From the NCBI GenBank assembly GCA_013397795.1, contig VZTJ01005904.1, positions 246,164 through 310,163 of the forward strand: a DNA stretch of 64,000 nt, written 5' to 3'. Positions within the stretch are counted from its first letter, which is position 1; every line of letters starts with the position of its first letter. The notes beneath the pieces are model-generated. The model saw only the letters and a program-made list of their open reading frames with translations. It was not told where the DNA came from and made no database searches. Below, piece after piece: positions 37,346-50,500 of the stretch. A program made the translations under genes and the position numbers. The DNA is from Orthonyx spaldingii (taxonomy: Eukaryota; Chordata; Aves; Passeriformes; Orthonychidae).

Positions 37346-40300
37346 TCAGCATTGTTCACCTAAATAAACCACATAACTATGAGCCAGAGACGACTGGTCT
37401 CCTCTCCCTGTGCCCTCTTTCAGAGCCCAGATACATCGGTGTGCCCCAGAATCTGCCTCCTGCAGCAGCACACCCCAGGGACATGAGGCAAGCACTGCTT
37501 GACAGGGAGATAAAGAACAGCAGGGAGATGTTAGGACAAAAGAGTGTAAATATGTGAGTGAAAGCAAGTGAGTTGTTAACACCAGGCAGATGAGAAGAAG
37601 CCATGGTGAAAAAAGGAAGGGGAGAACAATTATACCACATTCCTGCTGGAATCTGAAAATAAAAAATCCCCAGAACTGGTGCCCGTGTGTCAGAGGGTGT
37701 CAGGGAAACGTATTTCACACTCTCCTTGTGTTTGGTTGGTGCAGAAGGTCACACCTTGCAGCACTGTTGGTTGCTGTGTAGTCTGAAGCAATAAAGACCA
37801 GGCCATGAACCCACTGACTTAGAGCTGGCCATGTACCACCTGGACAGCCTCTCAAAATTACAGTTTGAAAGTCAACCAAATTGTCAATTGTGGGAGAACA
37901 CGAGGCTTCCTTTCACCCTGCTGTGACAGGCAGTGCCTGCAGACACAGCACCAGGACTCTGGGCAATCGCTTTTGCTCCCTTCTGGTTCCCACATGGGCT
38001 TTCTTCCCTGCCTACATCCCCACCTAGGAATGGAGGTTTTGGTATCTAGCCACTGTGCTCTGCCCATAGGTGAGCACAGTAAAGAAATAATTTTCAGATG
38101 GCAAGGTAGGAAGAGAGGAAGAACAAGGTGGGAAAGCAAAGTGCACACAAAGTGATGACTGGAGAGCTGTGAGTCCGGTCAGGGAAGAGGCCACTTCTTC
38201 TAAAAATACCTTTCTGATGGAAATTGATTTTATTGGTTGCATTTCCTAGGAAACGAAGTAAATGGAAGATAGGCTTTGCAATGTCTTCTTACAGTTATTC
38301 TTGCCTAATATAGGTTGAAAACAATACTTTTACTACCAGCAAAATACATCTATAGTCCACAGAATCTTCAGGGTGTCACTGGAATGATGCCCCTGGTTAA
38401 ACTGTAACCTCGCTACTGTTAGACGTGGTGCTGCTGGACAGTGTGAGGAAAATACTGTGCATATACAGTATGGCATCATTCTACCCATGTATCACAGGTT
38501 TTAGAAGGTTTTTATGCTCACATTTAAAGCCTGATGCTATTCCCACTGAACTCAAAGCAGTATTCCCACAAAGTATTCCCATGTGAGAGACTTGGCACTA
38601 ATATCAGTGTCCTTACAAGTGAGCTGTTCTTGATGAGGCAGAGGCAAAGCAATGTGTGCACTTTCTTGCTGCCATTGGGTTTCCAGAGTTAAAGCTCCAT
38701 CATAGCCTTTGTAGCTGCAAACTCCCTTCATGATGGTGTCATTTGAAATGCAGAAAGTTCTGTCCAGACTGAAGTGAGAGCAACAGTTTTTAGGCACCTT
38801 AAAGCAAGTAGCAAATCTCCAAAACCCCCTTGAGGTTATTGGAAGGCTATCTGAAAGGGAGATCATGGAGTGTAGCATGCCAATATGAACAAACTACAAA
38901 GTAGAGGAGGGAAAAGGGAATGAGGGAGTGAAGAAGGGAGCGTGAGTGTGAGGAAGCTTAGCAGTGGTGTTGGCAAAAAGCAGACTGTCAGCAAAGAGGA
39001 TATTTACAGTCTTGAAGTCAGGATTCAAAGAGCAAGTGGCTGGCATGAGCCTGCACTGCAGCCCCTTGAAGTAGGGCAAGGCTGAGAATACAGAACACCA
39101 GGACCAGTTCCCAGCATAGATGAGAACTGGAGACCTCCTGCTCGTGCTCCTGCTCATGCAGTCGTTGAGTTACAAACAGGACAATGTGCAAAATGATCCT
39201 AAGCTGCATGCGAATGTATGTTCCAAAATCACAACACTGCAAAACATTGGCAAATATTTCCTTTATTTTTTTTTTAATCAGTAACAAGAAAAGGAACTGA
39301 GGAATAGAGATTTTGTCATTACATACAAATATCAAAGCTCATTAATTTCTTTATAGGGGTGTTGTGATTGCTGCATAATTAGAAGTTGAAAAATATGTTA
39401 TGCTTATGAGGAATACATGTGTATCCTTCCCAGAGTCACAGCACTTACAGTGAGGATAAATATTTTTCAGGGGGCTTATAGAGTAAGCTAATAATCAGCT
39501 CAAGGTAAACAATTCCTCTGAAAAACTGTACCAAACACTTTGTAATACTGACAGTGCTTTAATGATATTTTTATTTTGCACTGAAAAAACATATGCTCTA
39601 ACAGAAAATAAAACAGTTCAGCTTCAGGGAATTCTGTCGGAAAAGTGATGCTCTTTCAAAATGCCTCCCACCTCCTGCTGTGACCAAACCCAAGCTGACC
39701 CATCTCTGCCTGTCCCTGTGTGCTGACATACAGCTGTAGAGATGCTCAGCCTGGAACACGCTCATATCATTGAGAATACAGGTGGGGTCTGGGAATGTTT
39801 TCCATCATCCGAGGGAGAGGACAAGCCGGCTCCCTGCATGTGCACGGGGGTGAAGAGCTGTCTGAGATTTCAGGGGACAATAGGAGAGCGCTGAGACAAT
39901 TGTGAGAGACAAGCCTTTGATAAAGCTCAAGGGTGAAAAGAGACACTTTGTCTCCTCAGGGTTTTTCTGAATAGTCTTTCCTCTTATAAGGAAGTAATGA
40001 AGTGGCCCTAGAAGGATATTATGGCACTGCATCTTCAGCACTCGGACCTTGCTGCAATTTCAGTCAGTGACTACCTGTTGAAAGCATGGGAAGGATTTTA
40101 GCAGCCTCTGTGAACTGCAACCTTTATTTCTACAAGCACAGCTAAGAGCCAAATGATGGAAAAAGAAAAAAAAAGAAGGAAAATATCAGGGGATATAATC
40201 AGAGACATCTAGTTTCAAGTCAGCCGAAATGTGCAGTCCAGAAATAACAATGAAGGAACAAACTAATGCCTAGAAGAAGAATTAGCAAGAAACAAATCCT

Positions 40301-43300
40301 TGACTAAACTTTTCAGCTTCACATTTGCAGCTATAGACCTGAAGGTGAAGGGATGTTTTGTGACTGCTCAGAGCAGGAATTGTGACCCTGTGCTCAGACC
40401 CATGATACTGAAGATGTGCAGAAAGGTTGATAAAATCACCAATGGTGATGATATGCAGAATGAAAGCAGGCAAAACCCTGCGTCTGTAAGCTATAAGAAA
40501 ATAAATTTAAAGGGGCCATCTGCAAAAACAATTAAACCAATGCAGTATTTGTGCTACCACTGTATGCTCTGCTTGTAATAAATGGGAGTATAATAATTCA
40601 CCAGTATCTAATAAATGGGAGCATAGACAAGATGAGTGGTGATGAATAAAACAGATCAGCAGATTCAGTGATATGGAGGACACTAAGTACTGAACATCCA
40701 AAAGCAAGATACATGAGGTAGATGAGGGTCAGGTAGTATGCATATGGCAGATAAATGAAGATTCCTAATTGTGACCAATTACTTCTGATCACATGTAACT
40801 CATCTTCAGGTTGTGGGTACTTTCCTGAGTTTTGGACAGAGTGAAGCTCTCCCAGGAACTTCCCTATGCGACTTTTGCTCAGCAGACTGCAATGCGAACA
40901 CTCTCCAAAACCAACATTTGAAGAGAAAGCATGTACTGAGTGGGAAGTGGATAATTCTATGGACTCTCTAATGGTATAAATGTTACTGGAGAAGCGATTC
41001 CATAACATAAAGAAGTTCATCAGATACAAGCCAAGGCAGCAGATGGAGAACATGCTGCCAGCAGGCAGAGGAGAAGCAGAGCTAAGCTTTTTGAGTCCCA
41101 GGGGAGTCAGGGAGATCTGGTTCCTGCATGAGGCTCCTGACATGGGTAGAGAGGTCACCATGACCCATCAGCAATGGAGACACAGGCAAAACCCTGTTTT
41201 GTTCCAAGTCAGTGGTGATTGACAAACTTCTCTAACCCTGAGCAGCCCATTCTCTGCCCTGGCTGGTGATAAAACAGAATTCCCACCTACCTGTGATAAC
41301 ACAGTGGCACACAGGTGTGCACTGAGGTGGCACACCCCATTATTTTAGAGAAGCACTGTATCAGAGGTGTACCTAGCTGTGTCTGGAGTAGATGAGACAG
41401 AGGTTAAAGCCATAAAATCCTTTTGTAAGGAACCCTATACTGTAGCTGTTTACTTATCTCACAGCTCTGCCAAGTTTTATAAAGGCTACTGAGGGACTTA
41501 CCTAATTTTAGGTTTCTAAGTGCAGGCGTTTTGGTTAAGCCATTTGTGTATGTTCCTCCAAGGAGACACAATGGGGAGAGATAAGCTCCTGCAGAGGGGT
41601 AACTCTTCCTCTCCTGAGAAGAGTGAGCTGACTCATCTCTGGAAGCCCTCCTTTCTGTTTATAGCCTACCTGGCTTTGATGCTACTGCCATCAGGTAAGG
41701 TGGAATTCAATCAGATGGTGCTACAAAGCAGCCTACACCTCCAGAAAGCTGTTCTACAGGTTTCATGCAACACTCAGCAGGACATGTCTGCTAGGTCAAA
41801 ATCTGATCCCCTATGTCATGTGTCCAGTCCACAGCCCCCTCTCCTATGACATCCCATAAGCAGAGAGCAGTGAGACGACTCTGAAGCCTCGAGGGAATCC
41901 CTGTGTGCACGACTTGGTTACAACAGCATGTCCTGAGGACATTGCACAGGGCCAGCTGGAGACACTTGTTAATGAGAATCCTGGTACATAGAGAATGACA
42001 AATGTGACCTTTGGAAATTCAAATCAGGCTTGGCACATGTGTCTTCCAAATGACTGCTGTGACTCCCGTCAGGGCTCATGTAGATATGGGGTATGGCTCA
42101 ATGGCAGGCTCGCTGCTTGTTTTCCATGTGCTGTGACCCAGCCTCCTCCCTGCCACAGCAGCACCAGCCCTTTGCTCCACGTGTCCCTGAGCGTGTTGGG
42201 CCATGCTCACACACTGAGCTGGGCTCTGTGACTCCGTGAGCTCTGGCTCCGCACGCTCAACCTGCCCACCCGCCCGGCAACGTGAGAGCCAGCGATGTGT
42301 GTGTGCCCAGGCGTGTGCACAGCTCTTCTGCAGTTCCTAGCAACTAAATTGCAGCCTCCCTGCCAATCTACTCTTCCCTGTACATCAGCTTGCTTATTCA
42401 AATACACCTCACTGGCGTCCAACCCTCTCTTTTCACCCGGACAGCTCCAGCTCTTCCCTTATTTGCCCTTTTCCTTTCCCCTTGCCTCACTGAGATGCAT
42501 CTTAGCTCTTGTTCACCCCTGGTGTTAAGCCCACTGTAAAGGACTGTGATTTATGTGGAAAGAAAGGACACCAGAAGGAAAAATATCTAAAAATCTCCCT
42601 TAGGACTTACTGTAGAAAGGTTATGAAAGTATCTGAGGAAAAGGATTTTCTACCAGGTAAAAGGTCTAACTCTTCCTTAAAATCCCGGCTCTCTTAGCAA
42701 AGGTTTTACTGAGTGGTTCCTCTCTTGCTAAGAAGGGAGTTCATAAGGCTACAAAATACCCTTGCAGGCTCTGGAGGAGAAAAATAAAAAATCCCTCAAA
42801 ATACAGTGTAGAACCTTAAACCCAGCATCAGGTTTCACAGCTTGGACTTGTGAGCATCTGAGTCAATTGTCCAATAGTTTGATCTGGGGAAAACCCAGGA
42901 AGAGGGTGGCACAAAGCATTTGATTGTATTAGGGGAGAAATTATGATAGGATTTCTGGGCTATGGAGAATATCGACATGCATGGTTTAAGTTTGAGATCA
43001 AAATCTTCACATTTTCCTTAGTTTCTCCTTTTATTTTCTCCTCCTTACATAATCCACATTGTATTTCCAGGGAAGTATGTGGAAAAATCAAACAAGAAAA
43101 GTTACACTGTCTCATTGATGGCAACTCAGAATAAACCAGTAATAAAACAACTAAGACAGTGTATTAGAACTACAGAGTTTTGCTCCAAGAAATGAAAGCT
43201 CCAAAAGAAGGAGATGGATAAAGCAGGAAAATGACAACTTGTGGCACAGTTACATGTGAGAAAAAGGATTCTGAACCACAGATGTTGAGAAAATCAAACA

Positions 43301-43403
43301 CACTACCACAAAATCAGAAGAAAAAGAAGGGAAATAATCAGACAATAACCCCTGTGAGAAAAGAAAGAGTACCTGAGCTGTCAGGGAATGCAAAATAACA
43401 GAT

Positions 43404-43445
43404 CTATTTTAGGGCCACAGCTGAGTCTCTATGGAAAATGAGAGG
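43404..43445 (+). repeat. Direct repeat, copy 1 of a 42-bp pair
   Basis: This block beginning 'ctattttagggccacag' and ending 'tggaaaatgagagg' matches 44,397-44,438 at 37 of 42 positions without gaps. Similarity is not obvious outside the block. Confidence 0.7.
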
Positions 43446-44396
43446 TGGCCATTGCAATGACTGAAAACCACATTGGGCTTTAGCGCTGGCAGCACAACTC
43501 ACCTGGAATAGGGAAATGCAAACAGAGCATCAGACATGGTTCATATCATGCTGTTGGCCATCATACCTTGATAATACTATCTCTCTATTTTACAAAGATG
43601 AATATATCAGAAAAAAAGGAATATAAATGTCTTAGTCAAACCTTGGGTCATGTAAAGAGCATGTCTTTCTGGAGGAGCAATATATAATAGCACAAACATT
43701 TTTTTTCATGCCTTTTCTCAGCACTTTGTTGCTCGGTTCCAGTGGACAGATTAGCAGCTGCAATGTTTTTCTTTGTAGCATGCAGATTTAAGAACTGCAG
43801 AAGGGAACTGCTGATTATTGGTATTTTCAAGGCTTGTAATTTCCATGTATGATTTTTTATTACTAATATTTTGTAACTTACTGCACTAGTTCCACATTAC
43901 TTTTAAATCACCACCAAAAGTGACAACTTTAATTGGATTTTTAAATATTCATAAGAGAGAAGGAGGCATTTGGAAGCCAAGCACATTATATTTTTCCCTA
44001 TGAGCCTCTAGGCAATCACTTGGATTGAAACTATGCCAGCAAATGGAACACTGCTGTGTACATACCTCAGTTTTATCCTCAGTGAACCGGACTTGTTCAT
44101 ATAATTACTGATAGGGTGAAACTCCTATGGAGAATGAAATTATCTCCTGAGTGAAGCTGGTATTTCCTCTGACTGTAAAACATGACTATTTGACAGGGCA
44201 TGTACTTTGGAGTTTATACATGTGAAGGCTGGCCTGAGTCTGTGAAAGCCAAGAGAACCTTCCTGGATGATGTGGAAAAATCTCATAAAGTCAGTAACAA
44301 AACAAACAGCTGCCACAAGTGTCACCCCAGAACTACACACAGCTCTTTTGCTTCCTCCCCCTGGTAGCTGGCAGCTGTGTGAACACTGAAAGGGTC

Positions 44397-44438
44397 CTAT
44401 TTCAGGACCACAGATGAGTCCCTCTGGAAAATGAGAGG
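44397..44438 (+). repeat. Direct repeat, copy 2 of a 42-bp pair
   Basis: Second copy, 993 bp to the right of the first and in the same orientation. It begins 'ctatttcaggaccacag' and ends 'tggaaaatgagagg'. The pair may be remnants of an unclassified dispersed repeat or the ends of a decayed insertion. Confidence 0.7.
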
Positions 44439-46994
44439 AAGAGAACAAAAAGTCAGTGGGCTTGGCAAGTGGAGATGGAATTCACAATGAGGAGAAACTA
44501 CCAATGAAAGTACTGGAAAAGAACTGCTCCTTATAGTCACAGCACAGAACTTAAGCTGTTGGACTGGCATCAAAATCCATTGGCACAGAAATGGCACAGA
44601 AATGACCCAATTGGTCCTAATCCCATATTTGTGCTTCCTGATTCCACAGGAAAAGAACCCAATGTCATTATTTTCCAGGTATACATTTTGAGATTGTATC
44701 GCAATGTAACCTTCAAATACACTGAAACAAACTAAACATATTTTGGAGGAAAATCAACATATTTCTCAAATATTTCTTTTGTCCATATAGTTTAAAGTTA
44801 AAGGTGTTTATTAGCACCTAAGAGTGAAAAAGAGCACCATGTTACTCTTCAGAGCCAACACAGCCCACTCTTTTTGTGTTTATTCTTATTTTACACATTT
44901 TTCCCTTGGCTTCTGGAAGGGAAATACATACATCTATCGAGAACTTCTAACACTCTTGAGAACTGAACCTTATTATCACAAGAATGGGATAAAGTAGATA
45001 GATGCAGAGGCAGCACCTCGGGTGTCCTTCATCCAGCTGAACTTGTTAGATGGGTGATTAAGTGTATTTTCTTTTTAAAGTAACAATTTACATGCATTAG
45101 GCAGCAGGTCCACTCAGATTGTTGAGTCTTACCCAGAGTTAAGCTGGGAGTCTCAGTGCTTTGGCCTTCTTTTATTTTTTTAAACAAACCTACTGAAAGT
45201 TGACACTGGCACCCTGAAGCATTCTGAACAGCTGCTAAGAGTATGCTGATGGTAGATTACACAAGCCATCACTGAGATGTCATTCATCTCTCAGAACTGC
45301 AAACCAATCTCCTTTAAGCCTCTTCTTCAAGGAGTGTGTAAATTGCTGAGGGCTGAGCATATTTTCTCCTCGGCCTGAAAAATTATTACAATCCCTAAAT
45401 TCTTCAACAACATCATTAGTTGTTGAAAAAGGGAGTTTCATCTTTTGCTTAATCTGTGGGTAAGAGGTGCACTTTCAAGGGTAACTTTTATGAATTACCA
45501 GTATCTGTCAACAAAAAAGTAAGGTCTATGATAGTCTAGAAAATATTCCTTGCAATAGTTTAAGTGCAGTAAGGAAAGTGTACATTTGTTGCATTAAGAC
45601 ACGAACTCCAGCTCTACATTTTTTCAAAGCAAGCATTTATTCCTTCTAATTTTTTTTCATATTGGGCAAAAGAATTCAGTATAGGTTTATTTTTCCAGAG
45701 GGAAAAAACACTGACAGTTGCAATGAAGTATTATCTAAAGTGACAGTTCATTCTTGCATCTCCTAAAATAGAACAATTTGGCTCAAAACAAAAGAGAATG
45801 AACACCAAAATGCTTTGGTAGCTCAAGGACTGTGCTCTCTCACTGACTGCATGTAAGTCCTTCTCTGAGACATACAAACTTGTATCACAAGAAATCTTTT
45901 TTCCCTTTACCCACTGCATCTTTTCTTATAATGAATTACTGACAGACGTGCAACTTACTGCATAAAATATTCCAAGATATGCAAACATGTTTGCAGCGAG
46001 CAGCCATGAACCTACAGTAGCTGCCTGAAAAGCAATTTATTGTGAACACAAACATGTTCTCTACATCTGTTACATGCAGTTGGCTACATTCCTAAAACAG
46101 TTATTCTGCTGTTCCAGAAAATTCTGAAACATGGTCTGTACAAGCTTGTGGGACAAAATGTTTTGTCAAGAATGCTGCTGATACTGTCAGTATTCTTCAA
46201 GGCAAAGGGCTACAAAAGCATTGGGAATTTTAGCTTGCAATTGCAAACAGTAGGCTTCCTCCCCTCCTTTTTTTTCCTTTTTCTTTTTTTAATTTGAGAA
46301 ATGTTTTACTTACAAGCCCAAAAGAACGTATTTACACACCTGCTGCCTCTTCACTGCTTATCCAGCACAGGACATGATGTTCAGTCTTGCCTAACCCAAC
46401 TTCTGCTTCCTCTTGCATGATCACCCCAGCTGGTCTGGTCACTTACCAACACCACTTTCCTGGGAGGCTCTAGGCTTGAGCCTGCAGGCATCTCACAAGA
46501 GCACAAACACAGTATGCACAGTATGGGGAACAGTATGCTTCAAAAAGGATAATGCCTGTCATACAGAAAAATGCCAGGATGGTTTGATACTCTCTACGTG
46601 TCCAAACCCAGTAATGTGAAGAGTATTCCCTAATTTGCAGATGCAGTCATTATGGGATTCTCCTTAGACTCCTGCTAGAAGCCTGTGATAATTTGTCACA
46701 AGCCATCTTCACTCTGCAGCACGTGACACAGATTCTGTAGCTACCAGCACCAGTGAGATTAGTTTTGACATGTATTAGGGTTACAAAGCGTATTAGTGTT
46801 GATGCAAAATTTGATTTTGACATAAGCCACATATTTTTCACTTTTGCTTAAAAAAGTAGCAAATTGCAAGCAGTCATTCTAGCACTCACTTTGTTAAAAA
46901 TCTCAAGAAATATCAGAAAATATTCTGCTGTAAGAAAAGATTGTTTGCTGTCATGAAACAAAGAGGAAGAAAACTATTCTGTTCTCATTCTTGT

Positions 46995-47363
46995 GTACAA
47001 ATCACTTCAGTTTTATTAGCAAACATAACAACGTAAGAAATTAATATAAAAAACTAAACATGTCATATTTTCTTTGCCATAAATTGCTACATACTCCCTA
47101 GTGACTCTGGGTGCTCAGATTATTCACTTAGTCTCTTAAGATACACTTTCAGCCAAAAAGATATTAAATAACCTTTTAAATCAGCTATTAAATCACCTTT
47201 TCCCCTAAAGCACAATACAATAAATGCACAACAGTAAAGAATAATAAATAGAAAAGTTAGTAGCAAATTCATTACTGCAAAAGAACAAAACTAGATTTCC
47301 TTTCTAAAATTATTTTAGTGACCTATCATTACAGTAGATTTGGCAGGATAATCCAGCTTGGAT
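46995..47363 (-). other. FIG4: Predicted FIG4 3' untranslated region
   Basis: AT-rich sequence between the FIG4 stop codon and just past the first minus-strand AATAAA, about 370 nt. Its end is inferred from the polyadenylation signal. Confidence 0.55.
47012..47017 (-). terminator. FIG4: Candidate FIG4 polyadenylation signal AATAAA
   Basis: The plus strand reads tttatt, which is AATAAA in FIG4 sense, about 347 nt after the stop codon. It is the first such hexamer, and a U-rich stretch (TTCCTCTTTGTTTC) follows about 50 nt downstream. Confidence 0.55.
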
Positions 47364-47541
47364 TTACATGTATCTGTTTCGAATGTACTCTCTGTACATG
47401 AGGAAGTCATCTTTTCCCAGGGGCAGCATGTTTCCTCTTCCAGCCTGAATGTGTGCATGGAAAATCTCTATCGATTTCCTATCAGCTCTTGGAGGCTGGA
47501 CTTCATAAATATTGTCTTGAGAAAAGCAGGAGATGGGTATT
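47364..47541 (-). CDS. FIG4: FIG4 terminal coding exon
   Basis: The acceptor TTTTTTTCCAG precedes AATACC. The exon completes a split Leu codon and encodes IPISCFSQDNIYEVQPPRAD to the C-terminus MYREYIRNRYM, ending in TAA at 47,366-47,364. The last residue is Met, where human FIG4 has Leu. By homology this is the last of 23 exons. Confidence 0.96.
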
Positions 47542-50500
47542 CTGGAAAAAAACCAAATATGCAGACTATTTGGAACTTCAGGTAAAAATTTTCCACACAG
47601 AGAGAAGAGTATTTCTTTTCCTTGAAATATACAGAAGAGTCAATGAGAGGGCAAGTTCCCAGCAGATAATTCATTTACCTAGATTTTTATCACTACTGCA
47701 GACCTGATAAGACCCAGCTTTCCAAGTAGGGTAATTAGGTAAGTTGTCATTAATCCCATTACAGAATACCTTCTCACTTCCCTTTGCCCTGCCCTCATTT
47801 CTTCATCCTTCCTCAGATCTGCTACAGTCAGTAAGTACCCCAGCTAAAGTAGATCTGTGCCATACATTATAGCAGATAAAAGAAAGACTTCATTGAGCTA
47901 CCCACTTAGTAGCAATTATAACAAGTGATTATACTCTGAGCCAACACAGAGAAAGGATTAATTAAGTAAGAAATTTTCGTCTAATTATCAGGAAACAGAC
48001 AATTTATTACCAGCAACAGCACTCAGATATTTTATGAAAATATTTTTAAAATCATCTTCATACAACAAATACATTTGAATCCTAATATACACATATTTTT
48101 GGGCTCACAACTTCTCAGGTAAGAAAGCAAAGTGGCAACTTACTGTCAAAGCTCACTGTTTCATATAGCAAACATCAACCAGCCCAAATGAAATGAAGAT
48201 TCAGATAATAGCATCATTGGCCATATTCTACAGGAGCCACAGTCATGACTCACTAACCATGTGCTTTTCAAGAAACAAGAAGTTATTTTTATGTGTAGAA
48301 TCTCCTCTTTTAAAGATAAAAAACCAAGTAAGAACTGGAACATTTAAGCAAAGGGAAAGCCCTTCTATAAATAAAATGCCCTAATAAACTTCTAGTTGCA
48401 TTATGAGCACACTCTAATGTTTGACACTGTTTCTAAATGAGGATCTTCATTAAAACTGCAAAAAACCCTTGCTCCCTCATTTTACTGCCTTTTATTTTAT
48501 TAAAATATTTAACATTTTGGATGTTTCACCATGTAAGTGTTTGTTAGTTTTAAAAAATGATTGCATTGTCATGTAGCATACAGAGTGCCTAATATTCCAT
48601 TACAACTGGAATATGGTATAGAAACCAAAAAGGTTTCCAGATTCAAGTAATACTTTTCAATTTAATATTTCAACTTTGCATAGCCATACATTCATTTGAT
48701 TATACTTCCATTGCAATGATAGAATTACTTATACAAGTATCCTATTCAACTGAAGTCAATAAAATCACTGGTCACCCATAGAGTTTGGCTGCATATTCTA
48801 AAACTTTTGTATTTTTAAATCAACAATGTGATCATTTCCTCTCATTATCACTTCTAGTTTATTCAAGGTGAGTGTTTTCAGAACTGATTAAAAACATTAG
48901 TCTAGATGCTTTAAAAGTAGACTGCTTTTCAAAGCACCCATAGTTTCTGCAGATACTTATTTAACCAGTGTAAAGCATCCAGGCTGAGACTCTAGCAATG
49001 ACATTTGACATTAGCACACTGTACTGACTTACCAATGTCACTATCTAACAACAAAAGGTGTCACTTACTCAAATGTAACTGCTCTGTGTGGTCCACTAGC
49101 AAGTGGACAATTAAGTAAAAAAGCAAAACAGAGCCATTGTTTCTAAAGACATGACATTTCTGAAGCACTAATGACTCAAAAATCCTTTCCCTAGGCACAG
49201 TGGAAGCTGGGCAGCAAAACGCATTTCATTTTGAGCATTTAATAACTAAATCTCAATTTTCCTCCTACTTGCATCAACATGATAAAAATATATTGAAAGA
49301 ACCACATGTTCATGCATGCCAACTTTGATTAATAACCCTGCATTAAGCTGTAACTATTTGTAGAGAGCTTGTATTATCCAGTCATTTAATTAAAAGTCAT
49401 TTCTCTAACACTATTCACGTAAAAATCTATTCTACTTAATAAGTTTGATATCTTACAATAGTCATGAAGGAGAGCATGTTATTTATGACTTGGCTATCAG
49501 GTTTCCCTAGAGACTTGGAGTTTTATGGGATCCCAGTGAAAATTACGTAGATGGGAACATAAACATTATGTCATGAAGGATAGCACCCTTGCCATGCAAT
49601 TTTCAATTCTTTTCATCCCACTTGTGAGCATGCTTCTCCGTGATAGGGTTTCACCAGGAGTATCATTGTCTCTGCATTAAAAGATACAGTTAAAACCTTC
49701 AGTTACAATGAGGATGTTCCACACTTCCAAGGAAAAGTGCACGGTGATGTGGATTAGCTCTTGGACACAAAGCAGTCACCAAAAAGCCACTGCATCTGTT
49801 TCAACATTGATTAGTTCTCCTTAAGTCTCTAAAGTATATCTAAAAAGGAAACAAAACGTATTCTTTTGACTTGTTTGAATCCTTAGCAAATATCCATGAA
49901 GATGATCAGAGGGCTGGAGTACCTCTCCTATGAAGACAGGATGAGAGAGTTGAGGTTATTCAGTCTGGACAAGAGAGGGCTCCAGGGAGACCTTATAGCA
50001 CTTTCCAGTACCTAAAGGGGGCTGCAAGAGAGCTGGAGAGGGACTTTTTACAACAGCATAAAGCAATGGGACATGGGGGAATGGCTTTAAACTGAAGGAA
50101 GGCAGGTTTAAGTTAGACAGTAGGAGGAAATCGTTTACTGTGAGGGCAGCGAGGTACTGGAACAAGTCACCCAGAGAAGTTGTGTTTGCCCCACTCCTGG
50201 GAGTGTTCAAGGCCAGGCTGGATGGGGCTTGGAGCAGCTTGGTCTAGTGGAAGGTGTCCCTGCCTATGGCCGGGGGTTGGAACTAGATGGTCTTTAATAG
50301 TCCTTCCAACCTAAACCATTCTGTGACCTGACCTGAGGCACAGGCACTGAAGAGAGCTTGGACCCTGATGTATGCACCAGCCACGCTCCGGTGTGAGGAG
50401 GTTCAAGCATGCCCACACTCTTCTTTTGTGCTACAGTGAATCGAAACACTCAATTCCCTTCTCAGGAGGGAATAAAATTTCTTGTACTCCTAGATAAATG

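Larger units (their letters stand above)
37346..46994. other. Non-coding intergenic DNA between FIG4 and GPR6 (right part)
   Basis: No gene is recognisable. The longest open frame is 187 codons on the minus strand at 40,598-41,161; it has no recognisable domain and is not flanked by convincing splice sites. The notable content is the 42-bp direct repeat pair near 43.4 and 44.4 kb. Confidence 0.5.

Noticed and set aside
37136..37363. Open frames with repetitive Ser/Pro or Trp/Glu content on both strands
   Set aside because: They arise from the 42-bp degenerate units of the LTR-like element, not from a gene.
40598..41161. 187-codon minus-strand open frame with hydrophobic stretches
   Set aside because: I recognise no family. 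No supporting splice sites or neighbouring exons are seen, and its composition fits chance or a decayed sequence. A protein search would decide.
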